A stretch of DNA of 64,000 bases from Ignavibacteria bacterium (GCA_016709315.1 JADJMZ010000006.1:1-64000); one strand, 5' to 3'. Positions 21,402-30,818 are shown, counted from the stretch's first letter. Translations and numbers: made by a program. The notes: generated from the sequence alone by a model not told the origin.

Positions 21402-22878
21402 ATGAACAACAACAATCCCGGCGATCTGATGAATGCATTAGTCGCCAAGCTATATGCCACAATTACCGGAAATGACGGAAGCATTAAAACCCCAAGGAAT
21501 AAATTTGTCAGCTGGTTTCTTCCGGGTATTCCTTTTGGTCCGGAAGATTTCACATTTTGTTCAAAAGGATTTATAGGCAATACAGCTGAGGAAACACTTA
21601 ATCTTTATCATCAGGGATTTGTGCTTTCCAAGCTTTTTGATTTTGTTCCTGATGTAAGCAGACAATTCATTGATAACTCAATGCAGCAAACGATTTTTAC
21701 ATCAAGCCAGGATTCAATAAGTTCAATATACAAAGATGTCCTGAAATACAGTCGTGTATTAGATTTACCCCTTTCAAAAACAGAATTGAAAAAAATACAG
21801 GATTTCAGAAATAAACTGACAACGACCAAGGAAGTTATTGACATTATGACAGATGAGAAAAAAACTGTAACAGAACCCGGTCATCTGACTAAAGCGTATA
21901 CTTCAAAAATGAGTGAATACATGGATGCAGCTGATGAATACATGAATTTAATCATTGATGCTCAAAGCGCAAAAGGTGATGATCCCGAAGCAATCAGAAG
22001 AGTAGCAGCTTTTTCAAATAAATCAAAATTTCTCCGTAAAAAAATGGAAGCAGCTGAAATGGCATGGATAAGCGAGGGATATAAGAACGAATATGAACAG
22101 ATAAATGCATACATTAACCAGGTTACACAGAAAAGTATGGTATTATATAAACAAGATCTTCAAAATAAATTTAACAGCGCTTTGTTAACGAGTGCGGCAG
22201 ACGGAGGCAGTGATTTTTATTATACTACCTTGTTACCCGGAAATTTTGCCTCAAATGAGGGTTGGTCGGAATTTAGTTTTTATGAGGGGGATTTTGAAAC
22301 GCATTTCAATAAAGACACAAACAGCTGGGGAGCAAAGGCAGGATATCTGGGAATTTTTCAGCAGGAGCTTCGGGATCAAAAACAAAAGAAAACACAAGTC
22401 AGAAATCATCAAACTTCAAGGCAAGTTTCAAATTTACACAGGTGCCGATCTGCAGACCTTTTTTGAACCGGGATTTTTTGCAATGAGAGGCTGGACACTG
22501 GATAAACTATGGGATTTAAATTTTGACAAAAAGCCGGTTTCAGACGGTGAAGAAAAACCTTCCGGAAGATTAGTAGCTTATCCAATTACCGCTTTATTTG
22601 TCAAAGATGTTACATTTACATTTGATGAAGCTCAGGAATTCAGCAATTATTCAAAGACTGAGTTAACTGCAGGCGGTTCAGTATCATGGGGTCTATTCTC
22701 AGGAGGCGGTAAATATTCTAAGGGTAAGGAAACAAAGATGTCAGTTCACACAGAAGGTAGTGAACTTAAAATTGAGGGGATTCAGTTAATCGGATTTATA
22801 AACAGTCTTATACCTCAATCACCGAATCCTGATCCAAGTATCAAGCCGGAGCAATTTGTTGGAGGAGAACAGGAGTAA
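21402..22878 (+). CDS. Large unknown protein with RGW and SPNPDPS motifs, two frameshifts
   Basis: ATG 21402 opens about 492 residues. The N-terminal 330 residues are mostly helical and charged, without signal peptide (FVSWFLPGIPFGPEDFTFCS near residue 33). The frame shifts at the T-run near 22355 and again at the T-run near 22460. In between it reads ASFKFTQVPICRPFF, then EPGFFAMRGWTLDKLWDLN. The C-terminus has GRLVAYPITALFVKDVTFTF, GGSVSWGLFSGGGKYSKGK and IQLIGFINSLIPQSPNPDPS. Matching motifs occur in the next gene, so the two are probably distant paralogues. I know no function for the family. The spacing to the next gene is 54 bp, consistent with one transcript. Confidence 0.6.
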
Positions 22879-22932
22879 AATTTAATATTCTTTAACGCAT
22901 AACTAAACTTTATGAATTAAATATTAAGAATA

Positions 22933-24480
22933 ATGGGTCCGGAAATATTATTACCAATAGCTTTAAAGCTGAAACAAATGTACCAGAATGTTTTAAAGCA
23001 AGATAACAAAGAGAATGAAAGATTCCTTCTGCTGCCTTCGCAATGGAGATATTTCAGATATGAAGATCTGGATTTTGCTGATTTTAGCGCTGGTACTGAA
23101 GTAAAGGAACAAGTATTTGAAAGATATGAATTTGCAATTTATACTAACACAATTTGTGAAGAAGGGAGTTCTTTTGAATTAAATCCGGATAGATTATTAT
23201 GGAATGAATTTAAGAGACTGATAAGTGAATGCATAACTGCAAGCAGTTTGATTCTATCTTCTGATGAAAGCAAAGAACTAGAAAATATTGAAACATTTCT
23301 AAATTCTCCTGTTAATACTACAGACTTCGGAACGACCTCCATTATCTCCGCATACAATTCTATAAATTCCAAGATCAGTTCTGTTCGCGCTTTATATTTT
23401 AGTGAAAAAAATCAATTTGAAGTGGAGATAGTTGATCCAAACGATCCTGATTGGATTGAAAGAAAAAAATTGTGGGATAATTTCGAGAAAAAGGAAATAA
23501 TGCAGGAGATTTTAACATGGGAAAATAAACTTGTCCAGGAAGGAAAAAAAGCAGAAGTTGAAACAAAACTTGCCCTTAAGGAAAGCATATATAAAAGAAA
23601 TGGGTTTGCTACATTGCGGCAAGAGCTTAAATCAAAATTAGAGGATTTTAGTTTAAGTGTACCAGATACATTAATGGATTATTTTTATACTGATTATTCT
23701 CCACCCGTATTTAAAGAAAATGAACCATGGTACAAAATCAGCTTAACTAAAAATGAAATTAATTCATTACTAAATCAGATGCCTGACACTTTGAAAAATA
23801 CTCATAGTAATGAGATAATGATTTTGAATCAACAGGAAGACATTGAGTCTTTGACATTCGAATACAATTTCAGTAAAGTAATAAGAGGCTGGTTCAGTTT
23901 TGATTTTTTGAAGTCAAAATACTGGAAAACTTCGCAGTCAACAATTGTTTCTGACGGAAATATACCGTCTAAAGGTTTGATACCTTCCTATGTAGATAAG
24001 ATTTATGCAGTCAGAAAAGTAAAAGTTACAAGAAAAAAAACTTCTGCATCCGGACCTACTCTCATGGCCTCTCCTAAAGTTTTAGTCTTTGCAAAACCGA
24101 TAAAAAGAGAAATAAGTCCTGCCATAAGAATTGTAACTGATAGTAGAACTACTGTAATTGATCATAGAACTAATGTAACTGATCATAGAACTAATGTAAC
24201 TGATCATAGAACTATTGAAAAACCAGATATTCATGTAGAAAAAAAAGAACCAAAAGAAGCATTAGCTAAAATAAAAGGCTGGAGGAAAATTAATATGGCA
24301 AGTACATCAAAAGTCAATAAAAGCGTGATGTTTAATCCGACACTGGTAGAACAAATACAATCTAATAAAACAGAACTGATTAACGACGAATATAAATTTG
24401 ACGGTATAGTTATTGTTGCCTTGGAATGTAAAAGAGTTCCAAAATCTCCTGACCCTGACCCGTCATTAAAATGGGATTAA
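22933..24480 (+). CDS. Large unknown protein, paralogue of its upstream neighbour
   Basis: An intact frame of 515 residues, MGPEILLPIALKLKQMYQNV to a TAA at 24478-24480. The first 300 residues are charged and mostly helical, with a likely coiled coil near 175-230. From about residue 310 it shows VIRGWFSFDFLKSKYWK, VSDGNIPSKGLIPSYVDKIY and, at the end, DGIVIVALECKRVPKSPDPD, matching in order the upstream protein. A four-fold 7-residue repeat (VTDHRTN) sits near residues 401-428. There is no signal peptide or known catalytic motif. This is the one uninterrupted gene of the cluster, which argues that the locus is functional and that shifts nearby are sequencing errors. Confidence 0.7.
   Translation: MGPEILLPIALKLKQMYQNVLKQDNKENERFLLLPSQWRYFRYEDLDFADFSAGTEVKEQVFERYEFAIYTNTICEEGSSFELNPDRLLWNEFKRLISECITASSLILSSDESKELENIETFLNSPVNTTDFGTTSIISAYNSINSKISSVRALYFSEKNQFEVEIVDPNDPDWIERKKLWDNFEKKEIMQEILTWENKLVQEGKKAEVETKLALKESIYKRNGFATLRQELKSKLEDFSLSVPDTLMDYFYTDYSPPVFKENEPWYKISLTKNEINSLLNQMPDTLKNTHSNEIMILNQQEDIESLTFEYNFSKVIRGWFSFDFLKSKYWKTSQSTIVSDGNIPSKGLIPSYVDKIYAVRKVKVTRKKTSASGPTLMASPKVLVFAKPIKREISPAIRIVTDSRTTVIDHRTNVTDHRTNVTDHRTIEKPDIHVEKKEPKEALAKIKGWRKINMASTSKVNKSVMFNPTLVEQIQSNKTELINDEYKFDGIVIVALECKRVPKSPDPDPSLKWD
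24133..24216 (+). repeat. Four in-frame 21-bp repeats
   Basis: Four tandem copies of GTAACTGATCATAGAACTAAT and variants encode VTDSRTT, VIDHRTN, VTDHRTN and VTDHRTI. Copies 2 to 4 are nearly identical, so the expansion is recent. It lies in a linker between the RGW region and the SPDPDPS tail and keeps frame. Confidence 0.85.
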
Positions 24481-24888
24481 CATGTATTGTTTTCAAAAAT
24501 AATACTAAAATCCAATTTATGTATATACTATGAAAGAAATTTATTTCAGACTTCATCTCCATTAGTAAAGTGAAAACTTTAAGCGGATCATCTGCTGCAG
24601 TTTTGATCGCACTTAATTTATAATGAAAATAAAAAGTAAGATGACTTTAAATCATTAAAGAAACAAATTGCAGGTTTTAGTACGGAGAACAAATTAATAA
24701 TGCCTTAAAAGAATGTGTAAAAGAAAGGGAAAAGTGAAAAGTAAAATATGAAAGCTAATTTTAAAACGAATGATTCGTTATTAATAGAGTGTAATAAAAA
24801 TTAATAAAATAGCGGCAAAATAGTAAAGACTTAAAAATTAATATTTTATAACTATAACTTTTTTCATTTAATAATTCAATTTTTAATT
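24481..24888. other. Intergenic stretch inside the cluster
   Basis: About 400 bp without a supported gene. A worn frame at about 24545-24622 would read FISDFISISKVKTLSGSSAA after one shift, but it is short and has no ribosome binding site. The long gap could hold a second promoter for the gene at 24889. I see no clear terminator. Confidence 0.4.
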
Positions 24889-26346
24889 ATGCCAATAAAT
24901 ATAAACATAGCGACGGAAAGCGACATAGAATCAACAGGGATATTACCTGAGATAGCAAAATATATAATTGAATCACGAAATTACTTTAATGGTTTTTCAA
25001 ATACTGAAGATCTAAATAAAATAGAACTTAGTTCAGAAGAAAAAAGTCTTTTAGTTCAGAATTTTATATTTGAACCGGTTATTGAAAATAGTTCTGAACA
25101 AATGAATATAAATGATGCAACTGAATCAGATTTGCAGGCGTTGGGAATTGATCCTGAATGGTCAAAATATATAATTGATTCCAGAAATTATAAAGGCAGA
25201 TTTATAAATAAAGATGATTTAAACGGATTAGAACTGTCTCCGGAATTCATTAACATATTGACTTCAAGTTTTATGTTTGATGATGTTACTGTAAACATCA
25301 GTAAAGGTTATTACGACTGGCCGGAAAAATTTAATAAGGGGGATTCTGTGTATGATCAGGGGGCGTCAGATTGGATCGAATCCAACAGAAAAATATATGC
25401 AAATGACCCGGAACCCCATGAAGTTGACACAAGGTTTGGAAAGGGGTACAGTTATGAAGGACCTGTTTCATCTGATCCGGAACCTGACTGGAAGGAATCG
25501 GATACACTTAAAATAAAAGGATACAAAGCAATCTGGGAAGAATTGGCCGGTGAAGGATCACTTGATGCAATTAATACATATGATAACCAACAAGTGACAA
25601 TTGGAAAAGGATTTAGCTTGAAATATATTTCAGATCATCAGCCTCGTCATGATATAGGTATTCTTATACTGGAGTATAATATTAAAGATTCAGCAGATTT
25701 CAAAAACACATTATTGGAAGTGGGCTTATATATAATAGACGGAAGCATTGTCTACAAAAAAACCAATGAAAAATTATTGCTTAAAGGGAATGATGCAATG
25801 ATAGGTTTTAAATGGAATAAAAATGTTTTATCTGCTTTAATAAGTGCTTTCAAAAAAATCAAAAAATAAATGCAGATAATCAATTCAGAGTTTTAAAAGA
25901 AAAAGATTAAACCGGTTACCTGATGAATTTTACAGCTGGAGTTATGAAGCTCAGCAAATAATTACCCTTTTTTCCCAGTGGGCGCCGGCAAGCATACATA
26001 AAGATATTTTGAAAAACTCATCGGGTAAATTATCAAATGTAGTTCATGGTATTTGCAAGGGCTTTCAGAAATCAAAGAAAGGCGGATATTCCAATGATTT
26101 TAGCATAGAAGAAAAATCTAATGGTGCATTATATGTAAATGATTTGAGAAGAGTTCTGGCACGAAGAGCAGATGGAGTTTTTTGAAACAGGGTAAAGACG
26201 GAAAAATATTAAGAACCAAAAAATCTGAATTTGATAAGACTAACTTTACTAAAGAAGAATTTAAAAATTATGTATTTTTAGAATTAAATGATTTAAAGGG
26301 GGGTAATGATGAAACTGCTTTTATATGTTCATTGCCCGATTATTGA
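24889..26346 (+). CDS. Tandem HhH module fused to a possible peptidoglycan-active domain, frameshifted
   Basis: ATG 24889 gives INIATESDIESTGI and INDATESDLQALGI repeats, about 70% identical to the module at 19782. From about residue 135 a new domain follows. Near residues 215-250 it reads LKIKGYKAIWEELAGEGSLD, then AINTYDNQQVTIGKGFS, a pattern weakly like lysozyme or muramidase-type domains, where an early Glu is catalytic. The frame stops at 25869, but one-base shifts at A-runs near 25865 and 25908 would continue it as RLNRLPDEFYSWSYEAQQI, FSQWAPASIHKDIL and, after another shift near 26178, to a stop at 26344-26346. The full length would be about 485 residues. There is no signal peptide, so any cell-wall activity would need release or delivery. 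The enzymatic call is tentative. Confidence 0.5.
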
Positions 26347-26446
26347 AAATTTAACTTAGTACATATTCATAATTTATTCATAGTTAATTTTAAGTTTCTT
26401 TCTATCATATCCTTTTCAAAAAAACATCTTTCATTTTTAAAGCACC

Positions 26447-26745
26447 CTGCACCGTAACCTGCACCGGTTGCGTAACTGTTACATCTACCTGAACAGAACC
26501 CAAATCCTGCATCTCCACAACGACAGCAACAGGCTCCGTAACCTGCACCGGTTGCGTATCTGTTTACAGTTACTGAACAGAACCCTAACCCTGCACCTCC
26601 AAAACAACATCAACCTGCACTTGTAATCTTCAACGGCTGCATAACTGTTACAACTTCCTGGACAGAAACAGAACCCTCCACTTCCACAGCAACAGCAACC
26701 GGCACAGTAACCTGCACCGGCTGCGTAACTGTTACAGGATCATCT
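26447..26745. repeat. Repeat family B, four units of about 84 bp
   Basis: GTAACCTGCACCGG starts at about 26454 and 26538, a worn unit at about 26611, and another at 26707. Each is followed by TTGCGTAACTGTTACA or a variant, then a GAACAGAACC-like spacer and CAACAGCAACCGGCACA. The tract ends about 12 bp before the stop codon of the RhuM-Fic gene. The minus strand reads TVTQPVQVTVPVAVAVEVEG-like peptides of about 28 residues per unit. Confidence 0.7.
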
Positions 26746-26757
26746 CCCCTGACCGAT

Positions 26758-27753
26758 TCATTTGTCTTTTTGCATCAGATTCAATATTACATTTATCATC
26801 ATTCCTTTATCCCCTGATTTAGATTCGGCGATCATAAGCGTAAGGGCTACAAGGGTATTGTCTTCCAATTTTTTAAATCCTTCTTTTGTATAGAGCAAAC
26901 CATTTCTTTCAAGAAACCATATGAACAGGAACGCGGCAATGCGTTTATTACCGTCTGTAAAAGAATGATTCTTCACTACAAAATATAATAAATGAGCGGC
27001 TTTATTTTCTGCGCCGGGATACAATTCCTTTTTTTGAAATGTTAAATAAATATTCTCAAGAGAACTTTTAAAAGATTTGTCTTTTTCATTTCCGAATAAA
27101 GCTGATCCTCCGAATTTATCTTTCAATGTATGTATGGCATCAACAGCTTCTTTATAATTTATTTTATATTTCTCCTTTGACTTCTTTGACGGTTTCTTAA
27201 GAGTCTGATGATCATATTTGTCCAGTACATCCAAAGCATAGGAATAATCCGTAACTACTTTTAATAAACCGGTGGCTTCTGCAGAATCAAGTTCTTTACT
27301 GCTGAGAACATTTTCCAATAACTTTATTGTTTGCTTTAATTCAGTAAATTGCTGCTGAGTTTCTCTCAGGCGTTTTTCGTTTATGGAATAACCTTTAATC
27401 AGATAATCTTTTAAACGTTTAGTTGCCCAGATACGAAATTCTGTTCCTCGTTTGGAATTTACTCTATACCCTACAGATATAATTGCATCTAAATTGAAGT
27501 ATTCAATATTTCTTAATACATCTCTTCCGGCTTCTTTTTGAACTGTTGCAATTTTTGCAACAGTTGACTTTTCTTTAAGTTCACCTTCACTATATATATT
27601 TTTCAAGTGACGGGAAATAACAGATTTGTCTCTATTAAATAAATCAGATAATTGATTCAATGAAAGCCACACAGTATCCATCTCAATTTTTACTTCAATA
27701 TGAGTTTCTTTATCACTTGTTTTATAAATTACGATATCACCTTTGTTTTCCAT
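26758..27753 (-). CDS. RhuM-family protein with C-terminal Fic/Doc domain
   Basis: An intact frame of 331 residues from ATG 27753. The N-terminal part (DTVWLSLNQLSDLFNRDKSV, then RNIEYFNLDAIISVGYRVNS) is the RhuM domain, a winged-helix-like region seen in 'virulence' RhuM proteins. The C-terminal part carries HSFTDGNKRIAAFL at residues 263-276, the Fic/Doc active-site motif with Lys in place of the second Gly as in Doc-like enzymes. Fic enzymes move AMP or phosphate onto target proteins, and Doc phosphorylates EF-Tu. No separate antitoxin gene is visible on either side. The gene is often accessory and mobile. It runs toward the effector-like cluster and is separated from it by family B repeats. 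Confidence 0.85.
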   Translation of the reverse strand: MENKGDIVIYKTSDKETHIEVKIEMDTVWLSLNQLSDLFNRDKSVISRHLKNIYSEGELKEKSTVAKIATVQKEAGRDVLRNIEYFNLDAIISVGYRVNSKRGTEFRIWATKRLKDYLIKGYSINEKRLRETQQQFTELKQTIKLLENVLSSKELDSAEATGLLKVVTDYSYALDVLDKYDHQTLKKPSKKSKEKYKINYKEAVDAIHTLKDKFGGSALFGNEKDKSFKSSLENIYLTFQKKELYPGAENKAAHLLYFVVKNHSFTDGNKRIAAFLFIWFLERNGLLYTKEGFKKLEDNTLVALTLMIAESKSGDKGMMINVILNLMQKDK

Positions 27754-27885
27754 AATATATTCAAAATTAAAATTTTTGATTTTAAACGGTTTTGTTTTTC
27801 GTCAAGGGTTTATATTCTGCAATTATCACTTCTCTCTTTTCAAATTAAAAGTCAAAACTATAACATGTTTCATATCTGATGGATA

Positions 27886-27917
27886 AACTCCCTGAGATGA
27901 AAACAAATCAGGGAGTT
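27886..27917. other. Perfect 10-bp inverted repeat
   Basis: AACTCCCTGA (27886-27895) and TCAGGGAGTT (27908-27917) pair perfectly around a 12-base loop, about 130 bp upstream of the RhuM-Fic start. No T-run follows, so an operator or transcript stem is as likely as a terminator. Confidence 0.5.
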
Positions 27918-28416
27918 ACAATAGGTATAAACTTCCTAAAGTCACCTTAATTATCTCCCTTCCCGTTCCCGCTTTCTGCGACACAACCGTAACCTGTTCC
28001 CCTGTATCTTCAACGATCCCGATAAATTCCTTTCCAGGGTTTTCTTTCTGATGCTTTGAATGAAGCTTAGGTGTAATGAAAATAAGCGCTTCAGCAGAAC
28101 CGAACCGCCGTAAAGCCGCCGCCGCCGCAACCCTCAAACCGACGATAGTCTATGAGAAAACGAAGCGAGGCAGAAAAACAAATACACATCAACCCGTAAA
28201 AATAAAAAATGAAATCGCCAGTATGAATATCAGGAAAGGGAAGTAAGAGAAGTAACAATGAAAGGAATTCTTTGAATTGAAGAAACAAAATACTTGAAGA
28301 AAGTAATAGACTCAGAAAAAACATACACATCACTCCGTAAAAATAAAACATGAAAGGTCACTGCTCGCAAATGAAAGTCTACTTCATTGGCTGGCAATGT
28401 TAGGTCATAACTGCAA
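27918..28416. other. Stretch without a gene, holding a direct-repeat pair
   Basis: Two copies of about 44 bp, starting CAGAAAAACAAATACACATC at 28171 and its variant at 28313 (142 bp apart), share CCGTAAAAATAAAA and ATGAAA. The minus-strand frame across them is low in complexity and is not supported. A C-rich tract at 27955-28020 has no clear frame. This could be debris of the missing 5' half of the next gene. Confidence 0.5.
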
Positions 28417-29139
28417 ATGATCTTTATGGGTAAGCGTTTACCTGCTATAAACCCTGATACAGAACCGGTTTTTGCAACAACATCTGACTCAACTTATCTC
28501 GACACATCTCCACTTAGCGGACTATATTATTACTTCATCGTTGCGCAGGATATTCACAATAACAAAAGTCCGGTTGCAGTTGCAGCTAGTTCCGGCATGA
28601 CATTGAATCTTACAATGTTCATAGAAGGATTTTATAATGCGGGAAGTAATGCACAGGTAAGTGATTCAGTTACTGTTGAATTAAGAAATACAACTTCGCC
28701 TTTTGCTGCAGCTGATTTTTCAAGAGTAATTGTATCATCAAGCGGAACAGCAGTTTTTAAATTCAGCGCTGCTGCAAATGGAAATTACAATTTAGCATTA
28801 AAGCACAGAAACTCGATTGAGACCTGGGGCAATACTGCAATAGCGTTGTCAAGAACTACTCCAGCGAATTTCAATTTTGGATCTTCTGTGTCACAGGCAT
28901 TCGGAAGTAACATAAAACAGATCGATGGTTCGCCTGTCAGATTTGGAATCTATTCCGGAGATGTAAATCAGGATCAGACAGTTGATGCGTGTGATATAAA
29001 CTTGATAGAAAACGATGCGGTAAATTCCGTATTCGGATATGTACTGACTGATATAAACGGAGATGATGCAGCAGATGCGTCTGATATTTCTTTAGTTGAA
29101 AATAATGCCGGGAATTCGGTGAGTGCCGTGACACCGTGA
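28417..29139 (+). CDS. C-terminal fragment of a secreted protein with dockerin-like tail
   Basis: 240 residues with no signal peptide. It opens in the end of an FN3-like domain (DSTYLDTSPLSGLYYYFIVA), so the 5' part has been lost. The rest is a module also found at 13.8 and 37.6 kb: LTMFIEGFYNAG, VSDSVTVELRN, ALKHRNSIETW, FGSNIKQIDGSP, and two calcium-loop-like repeats GDVNQDQTVDACDINLIEN and TDINGDDAADASDISLVEN ending SVSAVTP. Dockerin repeats bind calcium and, in cellulosomes, cohesins. No cohesin is seen here. The intact end with a terminator at 29191-29220 suggests the true gene is longer and its 5' end is scrambled. Confidence 0.65.
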   Translation: MIFMGKRLPAINPDTEPVFATTSDSTYLDTSPLSGLYYYFIVAQDIHNNKSPVAVAASSGMTLNLTMFIEGFYNAGSNAQVSDSVTVELRNTTSPFAAADFSRVIVSSSGTAVFKFSAAANGNYNLALKHRNSIETWGNTAIALSRTTPANFNFGSSVSQAFGSNIKQIDGSPVRFGIYSGDVNQDQTVDACDINLIENDAVNSVFGYVLTDINGDDAADASDISLVENNAGNSVSAVTP

Positions 29140-29190
29140 GGCAGTTAAGAAGTTAGTAGTTTGCAGTTAGTTAGTTTAGTTGTCAATAAA

Positions 29191-29220
29191 AGATTCCATC
29201 TCAATTACGAGCCGGAATCT
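29191..29220. terminator. Intrinsic terminator, usable in both directions
   Basis: AGATTCC (29191-29197) pairs with GGAATCT (29214-29220), followed by TTTTTT on the plus strand and TTTT on the minus strand. It lies between the converging genes ending at 29139 (plus) and 29319 (minus). Confidence 0.7.
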
Positions 29221-29318
29221 TTTTTGTAAACTTTCCCTGTATTATGATTTGATAATTCTAACAGTACATTTCTTTGAAAAGTATTGATCGAATGTGCACA
29301 TATTTTTTTAAGATCGTT

Positions 29319-30818
29319 TTAAGAATGGCAACTCTTGCGGGGAGACCGATCACCTTTTAATTCACCCACCTTTTCCAAAAGCCATTTCTTTAAAGTAAGC
29401 TTAATGTCTTTTGATATTTCCGTTTCGAGAATGCGGATATCTTTTTTATTTCCGGATTCCTTTACCTTCAATAATTCATTTACTACTTTAATAAAAATTC
29501 TTTCACGGTCTTTTAAATATTCCGAAAGATCTTTTGTATTTGCGATGTATTCCTTTATTGACTTAATGAGAGAATTTGCCTGATCAAAATAACCGAGTTC
29601 AAAATAAATAAGAAGCAGCAGTCTCTTTGCATCCATTTTAAAATAGAAGAAATCATCATGAACCAAAATTAGATTTTCAAGGGATTTGCCGAATTCTTTT
29701 CTACCGAAATGAACATATGCTAAAGAAAAATGGCGCATGTTTTCACGGTATTCCGGCTTTAATTCATTTATGAAATCATTTACAAAAGTTTCGAACCAGT
29801 CGGTTTCATTCAATGAAAAGGCAGAGAGAGCAATATTCCTGAATTTAACTATATCCATAATATCATTCTCACTGTTCTTATACACTCCAAGCTCAACAGA
29901 TCTTTTATGGATTTCGAATTGCTCTCTTCCGAATATTCCGGTATAATCATTCAGACATTGCAGAGAACAGTATGAGATAAGCATTGCATATAAATAAAAT
30001 CTTTCACTTTGACCAAAAAGAAAATAGTATTCATCTACCATTTTTTTAAATTCAAAATAGTATTTATGATCTTCAGTATGTTTCATCATCAGGTATGCCG
30101 CATAGTTTACCACAACATAGGGATAAAATTTATCATTATTTTTTTTCATTACTTCCAAAACTCCGGGTGAATCAAGATGACTCATGAGATTATCAATAAG
30201 ATTTTCCCTGAAAATAACATTGTGCGTTTTTGCCGCGATGCTCAATTCATGATTCCGGTAACCTTTTATGAGTGCTGCCACTGCAAAACATTCACCTTGT
30301 GATATGATAGATTCAACTGCCCCTGAAATGTCGCCCTTTTCAATACAGTACACCATAGTGTTTTGAGCTGAATAAAATTGATTTATAAAATCCAGGGCAC
30401 CACCTTTTTCAGGGAGTTCATTATTGGCTGTGGAATTATTGGATATTTTCTCAAATTCTTTGTAAGATCTCTTCTCTCTGAGCCTGTTCAGCAGATAGTA
30501 TTCTCTCCTGTGGGAATCTTCATTCAGCCCGGTCTGAATAAGAAATTCTTTGCAGAGTTTAAGCATTTCGGAAGACAGTGTGTGTATTAATGTTTTTGAT
30601 TTTAATTTATCATACTTTTTTCCGGGATACAATTTTTCATAAAAATTCTCTTCGCGGAAATTATCTTCAAACCCCGGATAATATTTCTTCAGACATTTGA
30701 AAAACGCCGATAAGTCCCGTCCGCGGTTGAAGTAAGGCGATTCTATGAACAATTCTAATTCCCGGAATTCATGCGGTGTAAATGTTTTAATTAAATTTAT
30801 AAGCTTGGAATCTTTCAT
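29319..30818 (-). CDS. Conserved hypothetical cytosolic protein, 499 residues
   Basis: An intact frame from ATG 30818, MKDSKLINLIKTFTPHEFRE. It is highly charged and helical throughout, with no signal peptide and no membrane segment. The N-terminus (FTPHEFRELELFIESPYFNR) is typical of uncharacterised long helical proteins found in this phylum. Later regions look like TPR-type helical hairpins (YFELGYFDQANSLIKSIKEY). The function is unknown. It is unbroken by frameshifts and stands alone, with terminators or intergenic sequence on both sides. Confidence 0.7.
   Translation of the reverse strand: MKDSKLINLIKTFTPHEFRELELFIESPYFNRGRDLSAFFKCLKKYYPGFEDNFREENFYEKLYPGKKYDKLKSKTLIHTLSSEMLKLCKEFLIQTGLNEDSHRREYYLLNRLREKRSYKEFEKISNNSTANNELPEKGGALDFINQFYSAQNTMVYCIEKGDISGAVESIISQGECFAVAALIKGYRNHELSIAAKTHNVIFRENLIDNLMSHLDSPGVLEVMKKNNDKFYPYVVVNYAAYLMMKHTEDHKYYFEFKKMVDEYYFLFGQSERFYLYAMLISYCSLQCLNDYTGIFGREQFEIHKRSVELGVYKNSENDIMDIVKFRNIALSAFSLNETDWFETFVNDFINELKPEYRENMRHFSLAYVHFGRKEFGKSLENLILVHDDFFYFKMDAKRLLLLIYFELGYFDQANSLIKSIKEYIANTKDLSEYLKDRERIFIKVVNELLKVKESGNKKDIRILETEISKDIKLTLKKWLLEKVGELKGDRSPRKSCHS

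Noticed and set aside
28091..28351. Minus-strand hydrophobic 86-residue protein
   Set aside because: The frame is produced by the 44-bp direct repeat and low-complexity sequence, with no ribosome binding site.
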